Shown here: positions 48,563 to 57,579 of the stretch, one piece after another
Numbering within the stretch: position 1 is the first letter of the stretch
Layout: each line of letters opens with the position of its first letter
Notes under the pieces: generated by a model
Seen by the model: only the letters and a program-made list of their open reading frames with translations
What the model was told of the DNA's origin: nothing
Database searches by the model: none
From: Nautilia sp. PV-1
Lineage (GTDB): Bacteria > Campylobacterota > Campylobacteria > Campylobacterales > Nautiliaceae
DNA length: 64,000 nt
Direction of reading: 5' to 3'
NCBI RefSeq assembly: GCF_004006315.1
Contig: NZ_CP026530.1
Coordinates: forward strand, 1,106,501 to 1,170,500
Program-made: the position numbers and the translations under genes

Positions 48563-49774
48563 CTAACTTTCCAAAAACTCTTCCCACCACTCTAAAAGTT
48601 TTCTTCTCTCTTCCAAAAAATCCGAACGCATATAAGCCCTGGTAACCTTATTTCCTATTACATGTGCTAATTGTGTTTCTATTACCTCTGCCGGAAAGCC
48701 GTGATCTTTTTGCTTTTCATAACAAATCGTGCTAAAAGAAGCTCTAAATCCATGTGCAGTATGATTATAACCTTTTCTTTTTATATGTCTGATTAAAGTT
48801 GCGTCGCTCATTTCTTTATTAAAATCTCTGCCAAAAAACACTACGCCTTTTTTAGAACCTTTAATATATGCTTGCTCTTTTAATATTTTTACTAACGTAT
48901 CAGTAAGAGGTAGTCTGAATTCTTCTTTGGCTTTCATTGCAGATGCAGGATATATAACAACTTTTTTGTCTAAATCCACCCATTCCCATCTCAAATTTCT
49001 AACATTTCCTGGACGTAGCGCAGTAAGGGCCAAAAATTTAAGCGCATTTAAAATATGATTATAACCTTTATAATCTGCAAAGAAGTCTTTATACATCTCT
49101 TTGAAGTCTTCTTCTTTTAAAATGGCATTAAAATGCTGCACTTCCCTTTTCGGCAATACTGCAGTTATATCTATTGCAGCAGTTATATCTGTCTCAGTAT
49201 AATCATTATGCAAAGCAAATCTATATATCTGCCTTAATAGAGACAACACTCTTCTTGCCGTTTCTGTTTTATCTATAGTTCTAGTAGAAGGTGTATCTAT
49301 TTCTTTAACTTTTTTCAATATATTTATTATGTCTTTCTTTGTGATTTCTTCTATATTTTTATCTTTAAAAAAAGGAAGAATATATATCTCTAATCTTCTC
49401 TTGCTTCTCTCAAAATGTTTTGAACTAACCTCTTGTTCTTTCTTTTCTAAAAATTGTTTTACAATATAAGAAAATTTTTTATTGTCTTTTTCCGATTCTT
49501 TTTGTCTTTCTTTTACCGGATCTACACCTTCCAAAATCTTTTCTTTAATTTCTCTTGTAATAGCTCTCGCTTTGCTTAAAGTTATCGTAGGATATTCGCC
49601 TATTGTATAGGTTTTCTCTTTTCCATTAAGTCTGTATTTAATTCTCCAGGTTTTTTTACCGGACGGTTTTATTTCTAAATACAATCCATCCCCGTCGAAC
49701 ATTTTATAAAGTTTTTCTTTTGGTTTGGCTTTTTTGATTTTAGTGTCGTTTAGAGGTGTCGCAATTCTTGGCAT
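48563..49774 (-). CDS. Tyrosine recombinase integrase (P4/DUF4102 type)
   Basis: A 403-residue integrase. The N-terminal DUF4102 arm-binding domain (about 1-90) has FDGDGLYLEIKPSGKKTWRIKYR and YTIGEYPTITLSKAR; the core-binding domain follows (about 95-205); the catalytic residues are Arg254 (ALRPGNVRNLRW), His341 and Arg344 (HGFRASF), His371 (AHVIGN) and Tyr381 (RAYMRSDF). It reads away from attR and catalyses integration at tRNA-fMet. Confidence 0.93.
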   Translation of the reverse strand: MPRIATPLNDTKIKKAKPKEKLYKMFDGDGLYLEIKPSGKKTWRIKYRLNGKEKTYTIGEYPTITLSKARAITREIKEKILEGVDPVKERQKESEKDNKKFSYIVKQFLEKKEQEVSSKHFERSKRRLEIYILPFFKDKNIEEITKKDIINILKKVKEIDTPSTRTIDKTETARRVLSLLRQIYRFALHNDYTETDITAAIDITAVLPKREVQHFNAILKEEDFKEMYKDFFADYKGYNHILNALKFLALTALRPGNVRNLRWEWVDLDKKVVIYPASAMKAKEEFRLPLTDTLVKILKEQAYIKGSKKGVVFFGRDFNKEMSDATLIRHIKRKGYNHTAHGFRASFSTICYEKQKDHGFPAEVIETQLAHVIGNKVTRAYMRSDFLEERRKLLEWWEEFLES

Positions 49775-49956
49775 TTTTCATCCTTAGGGGTATGATATTG
49801 ATTTTTTTAAAGGGTATAAATACCCTATACCCCCAATTATACCCTAAAAAAATATGAATTGCCGTGATAATTAACGATATGTTATGTTAGATGATTTATC
49901 TTAAAGTTTCGATTTTATGGGGATTTGTGTGAAGTTTTAATAAGTTTTGAAAGTGC
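49775..49956. other. Right prophage end: integrase promoter region and arm-type motifs
   Basis: About 180 bases between integrase and attR. The motif ATACCC(C) or its complement occurs at 49787-49793, 49811-49817, 49820-49825, 49827-49834 and 49839-49844. The same motif lies at the left end. These are probable arm-type integrase sites that also cover the integrase promoter. Confidence 0.55.
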
Positions 49957-50036
<80 letters not shown>

Positions 50037-50046
50037 TCAAAAAAAA

Positions 50047-50121
50047 TGGCTGGGCTGGGAGGATTCGAACCTCCGAATGACGGAGTCAAAGTCCGCTGCC
50101 TTACCACTTGGCGACAGCCCA
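50047..50121 (-). tRNA. tRNA-Gln (anticodon TTG)
   Basis: A 75-base cloverleaf: acceptor TGGGCTG paired with CAGCCCA, anticodon loop ACTTTGACT with TTG, T-arm GGTTCGAATCC and encoded CCA. It lies 11 bases upstream of tRNA-fMet in the same transcript. Confidence 0.94.
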
Positions 50122-50138
50122 TCGCTTGAGGTGTTGAA

Positions 50139-50167
50139 ATTGTATAAAAATTATTTTTCAATGTCAA
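50139..50167 (-). promoter_or_regulatory. Promoter of the tRNA-Gln/tRNA-fMet operon
   Basis: On the minus strand TTGACA (50167-50162) and TACAAT (50144-50139) are separated by 17 bases; the tRNA-Gln 5' end is 18 bases downstream. Confidence 0.75.
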
Positions 50168-50216
50168 GAGTTTTGTCGTATTTTAGGTAAAATTTTAAAA
50201 ATTTCAAGGAGATTTT

Positions 50217-50483
50217 ATGGATATTGACAAAACAGTCGCCAACCTTGAAAAAGACGGTTACAAAAACATATTTATATGGTCTGATTCCAAAGGCACATAT
50301 TACGACTGGCACTCTCATCCTTATGAAGAAATAAGAGTTATGTTAAAAGGCGAAATGATTATCAATACAAAAGAAAATTCATACCGATTAAAAAAAGGAG
50401 ATGTGTTAAAAGTGCCTGCAGGAGAAATTCATGAAGCAAAAATTTTAGAAGACTGTGAATATATATGCGGCAGTAAATTTTGA
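50217..50483 (+). CDS. Cupin-domain protein
   Basis: An 88-residue single cupin. The metal-binding histidines and glutamate lie in YDWHSHPYEEIRVMLKGEM, with the second motif in VPAGEIHEAKIL. AAGGAGATTTT precedes the ATG. The specific role is unknown; small cupins bind metals, sugars or signal molecules. Confidence 0.85.
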   Translation: MDIDKTVANLEKDGYKNIFIWSDSKGTYYDWHSHPYEEIRVMLKGEMIINTKENSYRLKKGDVLKVPAGEIHEAKILEDCEYICGSKF

Positions 50484-50489
50484 TATAAT
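50484..50489 (+). promoter_or_regulatory. -10 element of the RNase P RNA promoter
   Basis: TATAAT preceded by TGA (an extended -10) ends 7 bases before the first base of the RNase P RNA stem. It overlaps the end of the cupin gene. Confidence 0.6.
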
Positions 50490-50496
50490 TATATAT

Positions 50497-50820
50497 AGGT
50501 ACACCGAGAGAGTGCTGGGAGACCAGAGGAAAGTCCGGGCTGCAGCAAGGCAGGGGTCAGTCTAACGGACTGCCGTCGCAAGACGAGGGAAAGTGCCACA
50601 GAAAACAAACCGCCGATGGGCGTTTTAGCCACAGGCAAGGGTGAAAAGGTGAGGTAAGAGCTCACCGGGAATATGGCAACATATTCCGTCATGGTAAACC
50701 CGCCCCGCAGCAAGAAGGGATGGTAAAGCCTTGCATCATTACCCTTCGCATGAGCGGCACCGTAAGGTGTGCGCCTAGATAAATACTCTCATAAACAGAA
50801 CCCGGCTTACAGGTGTACCT
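50497..50820 (+). ncRNA. rnpB: RNase P RNA (M1 RNA)
   Basis: About 324 bases. The 5' AGGTACACC pairs with the 3' GGTGTACCT. Conserved blocks are present: GAGGAAAGTCCGGGC near the start, AGACGAGGGAAAGTGCCACAG, GGTAAACCC and the final CAGAACCCGGCTTACA. It is the catalytic RNA that matures tRNA 5' ends, here encoded next to two tRNA genes. Its end meets the TPR gene tail-to-tail. Confidence 0.95.
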
Positions 50821-51787
50821 AAAACTCTATATTTTTTAAATCCTGTTTTTCCACGATATTGAACATTAGTTTATGTTTAAAAAGTTTATGGCAGTTTGGA
50901 CATCTCGTAGAATAAAGAGGAAATACTTTTTTGCAGTTTAAGCACACATATTCAAATTCCAAATCCGCAAAATCTTTTTTTACCTGTTTTAAAATTTCTA
51001 TTTCAAAAGGTCCCTGCTTATCACATTTTTTAAGATGCTTTGCTGCTAAAACATTTGAAAATTTAGGAATATCCGGTATATCGTTTCTGTGCCAGTACAG
51101 ATCAAGATATTCATAAACCTTATCTTCCGGAATTTCATTATACGCTTTTTCAGGCTCTTTATTAAACAGCGTTTTGAGATATTCTCTTTGTATAAAAGGA
51201 TAGGTTTTATATATATCATCCAGACTTTTTATTTCTTTACAAAATTCAATATTGCACTTATCATTTAAAGCAAGCTTTAAAAGAGCAAAAGCTTTTTCTT
51301 CGCTTAAAGAGACTTCAAGTTCCTCAAATATTTCAAGCACATTAATAATTTCATTAAGATTTCCAAGCTTTTCATCTATAAGCAGTAAAAGTTTGAGCGT
51401 TTCTATATCTCTCGGTTTTGTAGACAAAATCTGATATGCCGTTTTTTTTGCCTTTTCCAAAAAACCGGCTTTGTAATAAAGAGTGGCAATATGTCTTAAT
51501 ATTTCAGTACTGTTTATATTTTTACTTATCCAAAGATATATTTTTAGGGATTTTTCAAAATCGCCCTCTTTTTCATAAGCTTTTGCCAACAGATACAGCG
51601 CATCTATTGACGCTTCGTCCAGTTTTAAGTTTTCTATTTTTATATATTCAAAATCTTTTAAAAACTCATTAAGTTTTTTTTCCCTGTAATATTCCCTCAG
51701 TCTTCCCAGCGCCATTGTAATCAGTACACTTAATAATACGATTACAAAAAACATAATAACGCTAAAAAGAGGATCTCTAAAATCCAT
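50819..51787 (-). CDS. LapB-like TPR protein with C-terminal zinc ribbon
   Basis: About 322 residues from ATG 51787, with GAAGGAGC in front. One N-terminal membrane helix (about 8-28), tetratricopeptide-like helices (about 50-260; LYLLAKAYEKEGDFEKSLKIYLW is one repeat) and a rubredoxin-like zinc ribbon (YVCLNCKKVF and TRCPNCHKLF) at the end. This is the layout of LapB/YciM, which controls LPS synthesis; in this phylum the gene also precedes dnaG, judged from Campylobacter. Function by analogy only. Confidence 0.75.
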   Translation of the reverse strand: MDFRDPLFSVIMFFVIVLLSVLITMALGRLREYYREKKLNEFLKDFEYIKIENLKLDEASIDALYLLAKAYEKEGDFEKSLKIYLWISKNINSTEILRHIATLYYKAGFLEKAKKTAYQILSTKPRDIETLKLLLLIDEKLGNLNEIINVLEIFEELEVSLSEEKAFALLKLALNDKCNIEFCKEIKSLDDIYKTYPFIQREYLKTLFNKEPEKAYNEIPEDKVYEYLDLYWHRNDIPDIPKFSNVLAAKHLKKCDKQGPFEIEILKQVKKDFADLEFEYVCLNCKKVFPLYSTRCPNCHKLFKHKLMFNIVEKQDLKNIEF

Positions 51788-51809
51788 AATGCTCCTTCGC
51801 ACTGCTTTT

Positions 51810-51828
51810 AGTAAAATTTTACTATAAT
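51810..51828. promoter_or_regulatory. Palindrome and divergent promoter between the TPR gene and dnaG
   Basis: The perfect palindrome AGTAAAATTTTACT (51810-51823) runs into TATAAT (51823-51828), which lies only 6 bases before the dnaG start. It probably carries promoters in both directions. Confidence 0.5.
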
Positions 51829-51834
51829 TTCATT

Positions 51835-53457
51835 ATGATTAAACCAGAGTCAATTGAAAACCTAAAAAGTATCGTCGATATTGTTGATGTAGTAGGCAAT
51901 TATGTCCAATTAAAAAAACAGGGAAGTAACTATACAGCCCTGTGCCCTTTTCACAGTGAAAAAACACCGAGTTTTATAGTAAGCCCGGCAAAACAGATAT
52001 ATCACTGTTTCGGATGCGGAGCCAGCGGAGACGCAATTAAATTCGTCATGGACATTGAAAAGCTCTCATACCCGGAAGCACTGGAAAAACTGGCAAGTAT
52101 GTACAACTTCAAACTCGAATATTCCAAAAGCTCTTCTTTTGTCAGAACGGATGTACTTGAAAAAGTAAACTCTTTTTATATCCAGGAGCTCTATAAAAAT
52201 AAAACTGCCTACGAATATCTCAAAACCAGAGGAATAAAAGATTCGACTATAGAAAAATTCGCACTCGGATACGCACCGGACAGCAAAAAGCAGTTCCAGT
52301 TTTTTAAAAATGCGAATTTAAATATAAAAGAATTAAAAGATTTAGGAGTTCTGTCCGAAAACGGGGAATATCCAAGGCTGATAGAAAGAATCACCTTCCC
52401 TATTTTTTCCCCAAGCGGTAAAATTATCGCAATGGGAGGCAGGACAATATCAAACCATCCTGCAAAATACATTAACTTTACAAATACGAAAATATTCAAT
52501 AAATCAAAAACATTTTACGGTCTTAATTTTTCAAGAGAACACATTTTAAGAAAAAAACAGGCTATTATCGTAGAAGGATATATGGATGTAATAATGCTTC
52601 ATCAGGCCGGATACAATACCGCAATAGCGACACTGGGTACCGCTCTTACGCAGGAGCATCTGCCGCAGCTTCAAAAGCTTTCTTCCAAAATACTTCTTTC
52701 TTACGACAGTGACAATGCGGGAATTAACGCGGCTTTGAAAGCATCTAAACTCCTGTTTAAAAATTTTTTTGAAGGCGGAGTGATTCTTTTCCCTCAAGGA
52801 CTGGATCCGGCGGATGTAGTTAAAAACGGAGACGATTTAAACATATATTTTGAAAAAGCCATACCGTTTTTGGACTTTATTATCAGTTATACAATACAGA
52901 AATACGATATAAAAAATCCGGTTCAAAAAAAGGCCGCCGTTGACGAGCTTAAAGAATACATTTTTACACTTCCTGAAATTATAAGGGAAAGTTTTATAAT
53001 AAAAGCTTCCCAGTTTTTACAGATTAACCCAAAACTTTTAAGCGTAAGGTCTTCAGGCCAAAGCGTTTCTTCCCAGAACAAGAGGATAGAAGTAGCTGAA
53101 GCGTCTATTATCAAAACTCTTTACGAAAATCCTCATATAATGGATGAAATCGTTGAATATTTAAGCACAGACGTATTTAAAACACATCAAAAAGAATTAA
53201 AACTCGTCTACGAAGAAAAATTTGACGATCCGGAGCTTTTAGATATTGTGCTGCGTGAAGACATACTCTGCCTGGATATGGAAGCATTAAAAAAACAGAT
53301 AATAAAACTGCTGATTCCGTACTATCAGAATAAAATTCTGAAATTAAAAACGTCAAACCTTCCAACAGATGAAAAAATGCATAAATTAAAAATACTAAAC
53401 TATAAAGTTTTACAGTTAAAAAAAGGAGAATTAGTTGAAAGCGATAGCACTGTTTAG
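51835..53457 (+). CDS. dnaG: DNA primase DnaG
   Basis: A 540-residue primase. N-terminal CHC2 zinc finger (CPFHSEKTPSFIVSP and HCFGCGASGD), core with YAPDSKKQFQFF and the TOPRIM motifs (AIIVEGYMDVIML, LLSYDSDNAG). The C-terminal part is shorter than in E. coli. No ribosome binding site precedes the ATG and the -10 is only 6 bases upstream, so it may be leaderless. It overlaps the next gene. Confidence 0.95.
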   Translation: MIKPESIENLKSIVDIVDVVGNYVQLKKQGSNYTALCPFHSEKTPSFIVSPAKQIYHCFGCGASGDAIKFVMDIEKLSYPEALEKLASMYNFKLEYSKSSSFVRTDVLEKVNSFYIQELYKNKTAYEYLKTRGIKDSTIEKFALGYAPDSKKQFQFFKNANLNIKELKDLGVLSENGEYPRLIERITFPIFSPSGKIIAMGGRTISNHPAKYINFTNTKIFNKSKTFYGLNFSREHILRKKQAIIVEGYMDVIMLHQAGYNTAIATLGTALTQEHLPQLQKLSSKILLSYDSDNAGINAALKASKLLFKNFFEGGVILFPQGLDPADVVKNGDDLNIYFEKAIPFLDFIISYTIQKYDIKNPVQKKAAVDELKEYIFTLPEIIRESFIIKASQFLQINPKLLSVRSSGQSVSSQNKRIEVAEASIIKTLYENPHIMDEIVEYLSTDVFKTHQKELKLVYEEKFDDPELLDIVLREDILCLDMEALKKQIIKLLIPYYQNKILKLKTSNLPTDEKMHKLKILNYKVLQLKKGELVESDSTV

Positions 53458-54394
53458 CGGGGGTTTGGACTCCGCACTGGCAATAAAACTCATACAAGAC
53501 CAGAATATTGAAGTAGAAGGCGTATATATTGACGTAGGATTTGAAAGCAATAAAAACAAAATCAAAGACCTGCAGACACTTGCGGACGAACTCGGTATAA
53601 AACTGACAATACTGGACACTAAAGAAGATTATATTAAAAACATTCTTTTTAACCCTGTATACGGTTACGGTAAAAATATGAACCCGTGCATCGACTGCCA
53701 TGCCAACATGATAAGAGTTGCTAAAGAATATATGCAAAAAACAGATGCCAAATTCATAATAAGCGGAGAAGTTGTGGGACAAAGGCCTATGAGCCAGAGA
53801 CTCCCCGCAATGAACGCCGTAAACAAACTGGCCAACGCAGAAGGACTTGTCCTAAGACCTCTTAGCGCCAAGCTGCTTCCTCCAAGCGTTCCTGAAAAAG
53901 AAGGATGGGTTGATAGGGAGAAACTTTTGGCAATAAGCGGAAGAGACAGAAAAATTCAGCTCGAACTGGCAAAACAATATGGTCTGGAACATTTCGAAAG
54001 TCCTGCGGGAGGCTGCCTGCTTACTGACGTCAATTTTTCCAAAAGATTAAAGGATTTTTCAAAAACACTGAATTTAACACCTGATGAAATAGATGTTTTA
54101 AAAGTCGGAAGACACTTTAATATAGACGGATTTAAGGTTATTATCTCCAGAAAAGCGGAAGAAAATCCGGTACTTAAAGACTACAGCGGCTCTCTTTTCA
54201 AAAAAATGTACACAAAAGGATTTCCGGGTCCGGTAGGACTTATACAATATGATGCACCGGAAAAAATTAAAAAAACTGCGGCGGATATGATGGTAAGTTA
54301 TACCAGAGAAGAAAACGGGGATATCATTATAGGAGATGAAATATTTAAAGGTGTTAAAAAAGACAAACAGGAATTTGCTAAATATCTGATTTAA
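53435..54394 (+). CDS. PP-loop ATP pyrophosphatase, ThiI/MnmA-like
   Basis: A 319-residue protein. It starts at TTG 53435 (AAGGAGAAT in front) with the PP-loop ALFSGGLDSALA. The central MNPCIDCHANMIRVA cysteine motif resembles the catalytic region of tRNA-thiolating enzymes; GPVGLIQYDAPEKI lies in the C-terminal part. It probably adds sulfur to a tRNA base or acts in a related modification. The overlap with dnaG is 23 bases. Confidence 0.75.
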   Translation: MKAIALFSGGLDSALAIKLIQDQNIEVEGVYIDVGFESNKNKIKDLQTLADELGIKLTILDTKEDYIKNILFNPVYGYGKNMNPCIDCHANMIRVAKEYMQKTDAKFIISGEVVGQRPMSQRLPAMNAVNKLANAEGLVLRPLSAKLLPPSVPEKEGWVDREKLLAISGRDRKIQLELAKQYGLEHFESPAGGCLLTDVNFSKRLKDFSKTLNLTPDEIDVLKVGRHFNIDGFKVIISRKAEENPVLKDYSGSLFKKMYTKGFPGPVGLIQYDAPEKIKKTAADMMVSYTREENGDIIIGDEIFKGVKKDKQEFAKYLI

Positions 54395-56176
54395 TTATTT
54401 TATTTTAATAAATCCTTTATTTACCAAAAAGTCGTAAATTTTACTTACAATACCTCCAGCTGCGCTGCCGCCGTGGCCTCCGTGCTCTATTAAAACAGTT
54501 ACAACCACCTGAGGGTGTCTGTAAGGTCCGAATGTGGTAAGCCACGCATGTGAACGGTGAAAATAGGCAAGTTCGTCTTCTCTTTTTCTTTTTTTAACTT
54601 CCTGAGGTATAGAATACACCTGTGCCGTTCCCGTTTTACCCGCAATGGTTACCTTAGTTGTAATATGTCTAGTAGCAGTACCTCCGGGTGCGTTACAAAC
54701 CGCCCACATTCCTCTTCTTACAAGTCCGAGATATCTTTTTTCTCTTTTCGTAAGCACATCTTTTAATACGGGTTTTGTTTTATTATTGTCTATATACTCT
54801 ACAACAAAAGGTTTTGGAAGCTTTCCGCTTGCAATTAAAGCGGTATCAACCGCCACCTGTAAAGGCGTAGCCAGAAAATATCCCTGTCCGATAACCGCAT
54901 TTAACGTTTCACCTATAAACCACGGCTGATGGTATTTTCTTATTTTCCACTCTTTATCCGGTACTATTCCGGCTTTTTCATTAGGCAGATCTATTCCAGT
55001 TTTATGACCGAATCCCATCTTTTTAAGATGGCTTGCCAGATAATTTATTCCAATTTTAAGACCAAGCTGATAATAGTATGTATCGACACTTCTTTTAATA
55101 GCCTTTACAAGATCCGTCATACCGTGTCCGCTCGGTTTCCAGTCCCTGAATTTTCTGTTTCCGATTTCTATATATCCGGGACAGTCTATTTTTTTCCAAG
55201 GATTCCATTTTCCGCTGGCAGCAGCAATCAGACCTTCGGCAGGCTTAACGGTAGAACCGGGAGGATAAAGACCGCTTACGGGCTTATTTAAAAGAGGATG
55301 GTATATATCATGCAGAAGTTTATGCCATGTTTTATAATCAATACCTTTTACAAACAGATTATTGTCATAACTTGGATAAGTAACAAGGGCAAGTATCTCC
55401 CCGTTTGTCCTCATCACTACCACCGCGCCTTTTTTATTCTGTTTTTTAAGCATATTATAAATCATGGACTGCAGCTGGGTGTCTATGCTTAATTTAAGAG
55501 AATGGGAAACAGGCTTTTTATAAGCAATTTCTTTTAATATTTCGTTTTTTGCATTTACTATCACCGTCTTTTCGCCAGGAGTTCCCTGCAGAATATTGTC
55601 ATAATATTTTTCAATCCCTCTTTTACCCGAAATTTGTGTGAGCTCAATCGTTTTATTTCTTTGAAGGTCTTTAACAGTGGCTTTTGACACATATCCTAAA
55701 ACATTGGAAAGCACGTCTTTATACGGATATTTTCTTAAATAGCTAGGTGTAATAATAATATTATCGTCCAGACTCAAAAACGGCTGCACTTTGTAAATTT
55801 TATCTTCACTGACATATTTTACCAATACTATAGGCTTATGATTATACGGAGAATTTTCTTTTTTGTAAATTTCAAGAAGCTTTGTTGCATTTATGTCATT
55901 TAGCGTTTTTTCAAGCTCGTTAATTGCATCATGAAGTTCTTTATCTTTCAAATGGGGCTTTAAAGCAATGTCAAACCTCAGCTCGTTATAAGCGATAGGT
56001 TTGCCGTTTTTATCGTATATAACACCTCTAACGGGAGGTATTAAAATCTCTTTTTCCCTGTTTTGCAAAGAAAGTTTATTGTATTTTTCATTTGATTTGA
56101 TACTAAGGTCGTATACCCTGTATATCAAAAGCATATAAAATGCAAAAATTACACTTAATACGATTTTAGTTCGCAT
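54395..56176 (-). CDS. mrdA: Peptidoglycan D,D-transpeptidase MrdA (penicillin-binding protein 2)
   Basis: A 593-residue PBP2. N-terminal membrane helix; pedestal domain with REKEILIPPVRGVIYDKNGKPIAYNE; transpeptidase domain with the active-site serine in PPGSTVKPAEG (SxxK), SVDTYYYQLG (SxN-equivalent) and AGKTGTAQVYS (KTG). It builds lateral wall peptidoglycan in rod-shaped cells, working with the MreD-like protein upstream. It is the last gene of the leftward envelope operon. Confidence 0.95.
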   Translation of the reverse strand: MRTKIVLSVIFAFYMLLIYRVYDLSIKSNEKYNKLSLQNREKEILIPPVRGVIYDKNGKPIAYNELRFDIALKPHLKDKELHDAINELEKTLNDINATKLLEIYKKENSPYNHKPIVLVKYVSEDKIYKVQPFLSLDDNIIITPSYLRKYPYKDVLSNVLGYVSKATVKDLQRNKTIELTQISGKRGIEKYYDNILQGTPGEKTVIVNAKNEILKEIAYKKPVSHSLKLSIDTQLQSMIYNMLKKQNKKGAVVVMRTNGEILALVTYPSYDNNLFVKGIDYKTWHKLLHDIYHPLLNKPVSGLYPPGSTVKPAEGLIAAASGKWNPWKKIDCPGYIEIGNRKFRDWKPSGHGMTDLVKAIKRSVDTYYYQLGLKIGINYLASHLKKMGFGHKTGIDLPNEKAGIVPDKEWKIRKYHQPWFIGETLNAVIGQGYFLATPLQVAVDTALIASGKLPKPFVVEYIDNNKTKPVLKDVLTKREKRYLGLVRRGMWAVCNAPGGTATRHITTKVTIAGKTGTAQVYSIPQEVKKRKREDELAYFHRSHAWLTTFGPYRHPQVVVTVLIEHGGHGGSAAGGIVSKIYDFLVNKGFIKIK

Positions 56177-56592
56177 TTTAAAAGCCTTATTGCTATCAAA
56201 TCAAACGCATAATTATAAATTAAATAGATAAACAGCATTGAAGTTTCGATGTTCGCAAAGTTTCTTAAATATATTCCCAAAGCCAAATACACAATAAAAA
56301 GCGCAACGGCATCCTGATAATGAAAATCAACAATATCTTTCAGTCTTTCAAGCAAAACAAATTTTATAAACAGCATAAGCATACTGAAAAACAGCAGATT
56401 AAAATTATGAAAAAGTGAAAACAGAACAATAAACAAAAGAGCCATAAAAAAATTTTCACAAAACAGGAAAACTCCAAGCATTATTGGAAAAAACGGCGTA
56501 AAACTGCTGAAAAAATTTACAAAGTAAATTAACAGCAGTCTTACAAGTATTTTATCAGAGCCGTTTCGTTGCAGTTGGGGAAAAATTTGCAT
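56155..56592 (-). CDS. MreD-like membrane protein
   Basis: About 145 residues with four or five hydrophobic helices (for example LVRLLLIYFVNFFSSF and MLIFLYNYAF-like end). The position directly before mrdA (22-base overlap) fits MreD of the rod complex. The start is uncertain: an ATG at 56592 would overlap the acetyltransferase gene by 52 bases. Confidence 0.65.
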   Translation of the reverse strand: MQIFPQLQRNGSDKILVRLLLIYFVNFFSSFTPFFPIMLGVFLFCENFFMALLFIVLFSLFHNFNLLFFSMLMLFIKFVLLERLKDIVDFHYQDAVALFIVYLALGIYLRNFANIETSMLFIYLIYNYAFDLIAIRLLKCELKSY

Positions 56593-57005
56593 TTTATACA
56601 GTCCGCCCATATTTTTTTATCCGGAATAGCTTCTTTTTCAATTTCGATAAAACCGATTTTTTCAAAAAATTCCTTTTTATACGTCAAAACCAACACTTCT
56701 TTCAGTCCGATATTTTTTGCTTCTTCTAAAAGCCTGCCTACCAGCAGCTTCCCTATCCCTTTTCCCTGATAATCCTTATCAACGCCTAAAGATCTGATTT
56801 CCCCTAAAAAAGGAGAAAAAATATGCAGCGCGGCAACAGCAACCGGCTTTTCTTTATCGTAAATCAACGTATAGGAACGTATATTGGTAGCGACTTCGTC
56901 ATCGTCTCTTCTTAAAATAATTCCTTCTTTTACATACGGTTCAAGTACGCTTTGTATATCTATTATTTCTCTTAATGTGGGTTTTTTAATTACTAAATCA
57001 TTCAT
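56541..57005 (-). CDS. GNAT-family N-acetyltransferase (ArgA-like N-acetylglutamate synthase)
   Basis: About 154 residues from ATG 57005, overlapping the engB stop. GNAT core with LGVDKDYQGKGIGKLLVGRLLEEA (acetyl-CoA loop), VLTYKKEFFEKIGF, and a C-terminal cysteine cluster CIKCKFFPNC that is typical of short N-acetylglutamate synthases. It could catalyse the first step of arginine synthesis. hisB in the same operon shows other amino acid genes here. Confidence 0.72.
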   Translation of the reverse strand: MNDLVIKKPTLREIIDIQSVLEPYVKEGIILRRDDDEVATNIRSYTLIYDKEKPVAVAALHIFSPFLGEIRSLGVDKDYQGKGIGKLLVGRLLEEAKNIGLKEVLVLTYKKEFFEKIGFIEIEKEAIPDKKIWADCIKCKFFPNCNETALIKYL

Positions 57006-57579
57006 TTGATATATTACCCCACAGAATTTCGTTAATTTTGTTTTTGACTTTGTCAAATCCTCTTTTTTTCATGTTCGAAACAAACAGCGCGTCAGGATAT
57101 TTCTGTCTCAGTTTTGCAAGTTCGCTCTGTTTTAATTTGTCTATTTTTGTAAAGACTGTCAAAAGCTGCTGATCTTTCCTTTTAAATGAATTTATATATT
57201 CATCTACATTATTGTCAATATCCAGATCCGGATGTCTGGCGTCTCTTAAATGTATAAAAAGCTTTATATTAAATCTGTTTTTTAAAAACTCATCAAGATT
57301 TCTGCCCCAGTCTTTCAGCATGGATTTGCTGACTTTTGCATATCCGAATCCGGGAAGATCAACCAAAACGTATTTTTTACCTTCGTCTTCCACTTCAAAG
57401 AAATTAATCAGTCTGGTTTTTCCCGGTGTTTGGGATGTTTTTGCTATTTTTTGATTGGTAAAAGCATTTAAAAAGCTGCTTTTACCCACATTACTTCGTC
57501 CAAGAAGAGCAACTTCCGTAAAATTCGGATCAATTGCTTCATTAATCGACGGTGCCGATGTTATAAATTTTACTTTCAC
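56998..57579 (-). CDS. engB: Ribosome biogenesis GTP-binding protein EngB/YsxC
   Basis: A 193-residue TrmE-Era-EngA family GTPase. G1 is LLGRSNVGKSSFLNA, G3 DLPGFGYA and G4 TKIDK. It acts in large subunit assembly. It overlaps lptA by 4 bases. Confidence 0.94.
   Translation of the reverse strand: MKVKFITSAPSINEAIDPNFTEVALLGRSNVGKSSFLNAFTNQKIAKTSQTPGKTRLINFFEVEDEGKKYVLVDLPGFGYAKVSKSMLKDWGRNLDEFLKNRFNIKLFIHLRDARHPDLDIDNNVDEYINSFKRKDQQLLTVFTKIDKLKQSELAKLRQKYPDALFVSNMKKRGFDKVKNKINEILWGNISNE

Noticed and set aside
50489-50713. A 74-codon minus-strand frame across the RNase P RNA
   Set aside because: The region is a clear structural RNA gene; the frame is accidental.
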